Below are positions 63,490 to 64,000 of a stretch of 64,000 bases of DNA, piece after piece. The stretch is taken from assembly GCA_022432975.1 (NCBI GenBank), contig CM039511.1, forward strand, positions 19,928,557 through 19,992,556. The letters run 5' to 3'. Made by a program: the position numbers and the translations under genes. Within the stretch, counting starts at the first letter, position 1. The number at the start of each line of letters is the position of its first letter. Below the pieces are notes generated by a model, which was given only the letters and a program-made list of their open reading frames with translations, did no database searches and was not told the DNA's origin. Origin of the DNA: Begonia masoniana (lineage: Eukaryota > Streptophyta > Magnoliopsida > Cucurbitales > Begoniaceae).

Positions 63490-64000
63490 TGACTTTTAAA
63501 ACGTATGCCGATAGAAGGCAAGTTTACTGCTTATCAACTACCGGTAGGACAACAAAACAACTACTCTTCTCCTGCCGATAGACTTTACCAAACAACATCA
63601 AATAGACGTATTACTCAACTTCATATCGATGGACTGAACAATTTGACAGTAAACTTGACTAACAATTGGACTCAACATTTTACCAAAACTCATTCTAAAA
63701 CACCTCAATTCATTGTATTACTCAAATTCCGTAAAATCAGCATTCTAGAAATTCAACAGGACACTAACATCAGAAATTCTAAAATGTATTCAAAAGGTTG
63801 CAATCTCTACTGTTATAAAAATTCAACATACTCAGACTAAATCATTGTCAATTAATTTCTCATATCTGCAGACATCAGTTAATCCGCCTCAACAGTTTGC
63901 CGAATCAGAACATGAGAGTACTCCTCCAACCACATCTATTCATTTGCACGATCAAGGAAATCACCTGCTATATTCTCAACACCTACATCACAAAACTCAT
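63490..64000 (-). repeat. Partial long LTR (LTR-5) running out of the window
   Basis: Plus-strand wording CCGATAGA, CTACCGGTAGGACAACAAAAC, CACCTCAATTCAT, CCGCCTCA(A/T)CAGTTT and ACACCTACATCACAAAACTCAT follows 5150-5670 of LTR-1 in the same orientation. The terminal part corresponding to 4638-5100 is missing, so it is truncated on the left. Confidence 0.75.

Overview
The window is nuclear DNA of a flowering plant, most likely a eudicot. It has AT-rich introns with canonical GT/AG sites, plant GSK3/SHAGGY-like and PP2C genes, chromovirus and Athila-type LTR retrotransposons, a Cassandra TRIM, a Mutator-like element and a fragment of plastid trnK. I cannot name the species.

Layout. 1-6703: minus-strand Ty3/gypsy chromovirus (3' end outside the window) with a decayed gag-pol and a 2.07 kb LTR. 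It sits inside the gag of a plus-strand Athila-type element, which continues to 15777. That Athila relative keeps gag tail, protease and the second ORF but has lost RT, RNase H and integrase. It carries a nested 2.35 kb solo LTR with a TATTG target duplication. The stretch 7299-16994 is duplicated head to tail as 16995-28066. The solo LTR in the second copy has lost about 1.2 kb of its own sequence and gained about 2.9 kb of minisatellite.

28484-33540 (minus): a complete 12-coding-exon SHAGGY-like kinase, 405 aa. 34392-37587: an element with long inverted ends, itself interrupted. 38423-42090: three foldback MITEs whose 9-bp target duplications record an unequal crossover. 42269-42385: trnK-like plastid fragment. 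42482-45839: a structurally complete but non-autonomous chromovirus (LTRs, PBS, PPT, TSD), lodged in a coding-looking exon. 46941-47132: a short MITE. 48584-50288 (plus): a PP2C gene with one in-frame stop. 51067-53251 (minus): a seven-exon plastid-type SRPBCC/polyketide-cyclase-like gene. 53640-62700: a decayed Mutator-like element containing a Cassandra TRIM (with its own nested solo LTR) and another solo LTR. 63490-64000: start of one more LTR of the family seen at 4638.

The three recognised host genes are separate single-copy-looking genes, not an operon or cluster. The rest is nested transposable-element history. The most interesting structural signals are: a short exon-like segment with matched splice sites at the same place in four divergent long LTRs; CACGTG-bearing minisatellite growth in one duplicated LTR; paired GATCGATC palindromes in two unrelated element types; and the MITE-mediated crossover. 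Many differences between the duplicate copies are single-base homopolymer indels, so some one-base frameshifts may be assembly errors.
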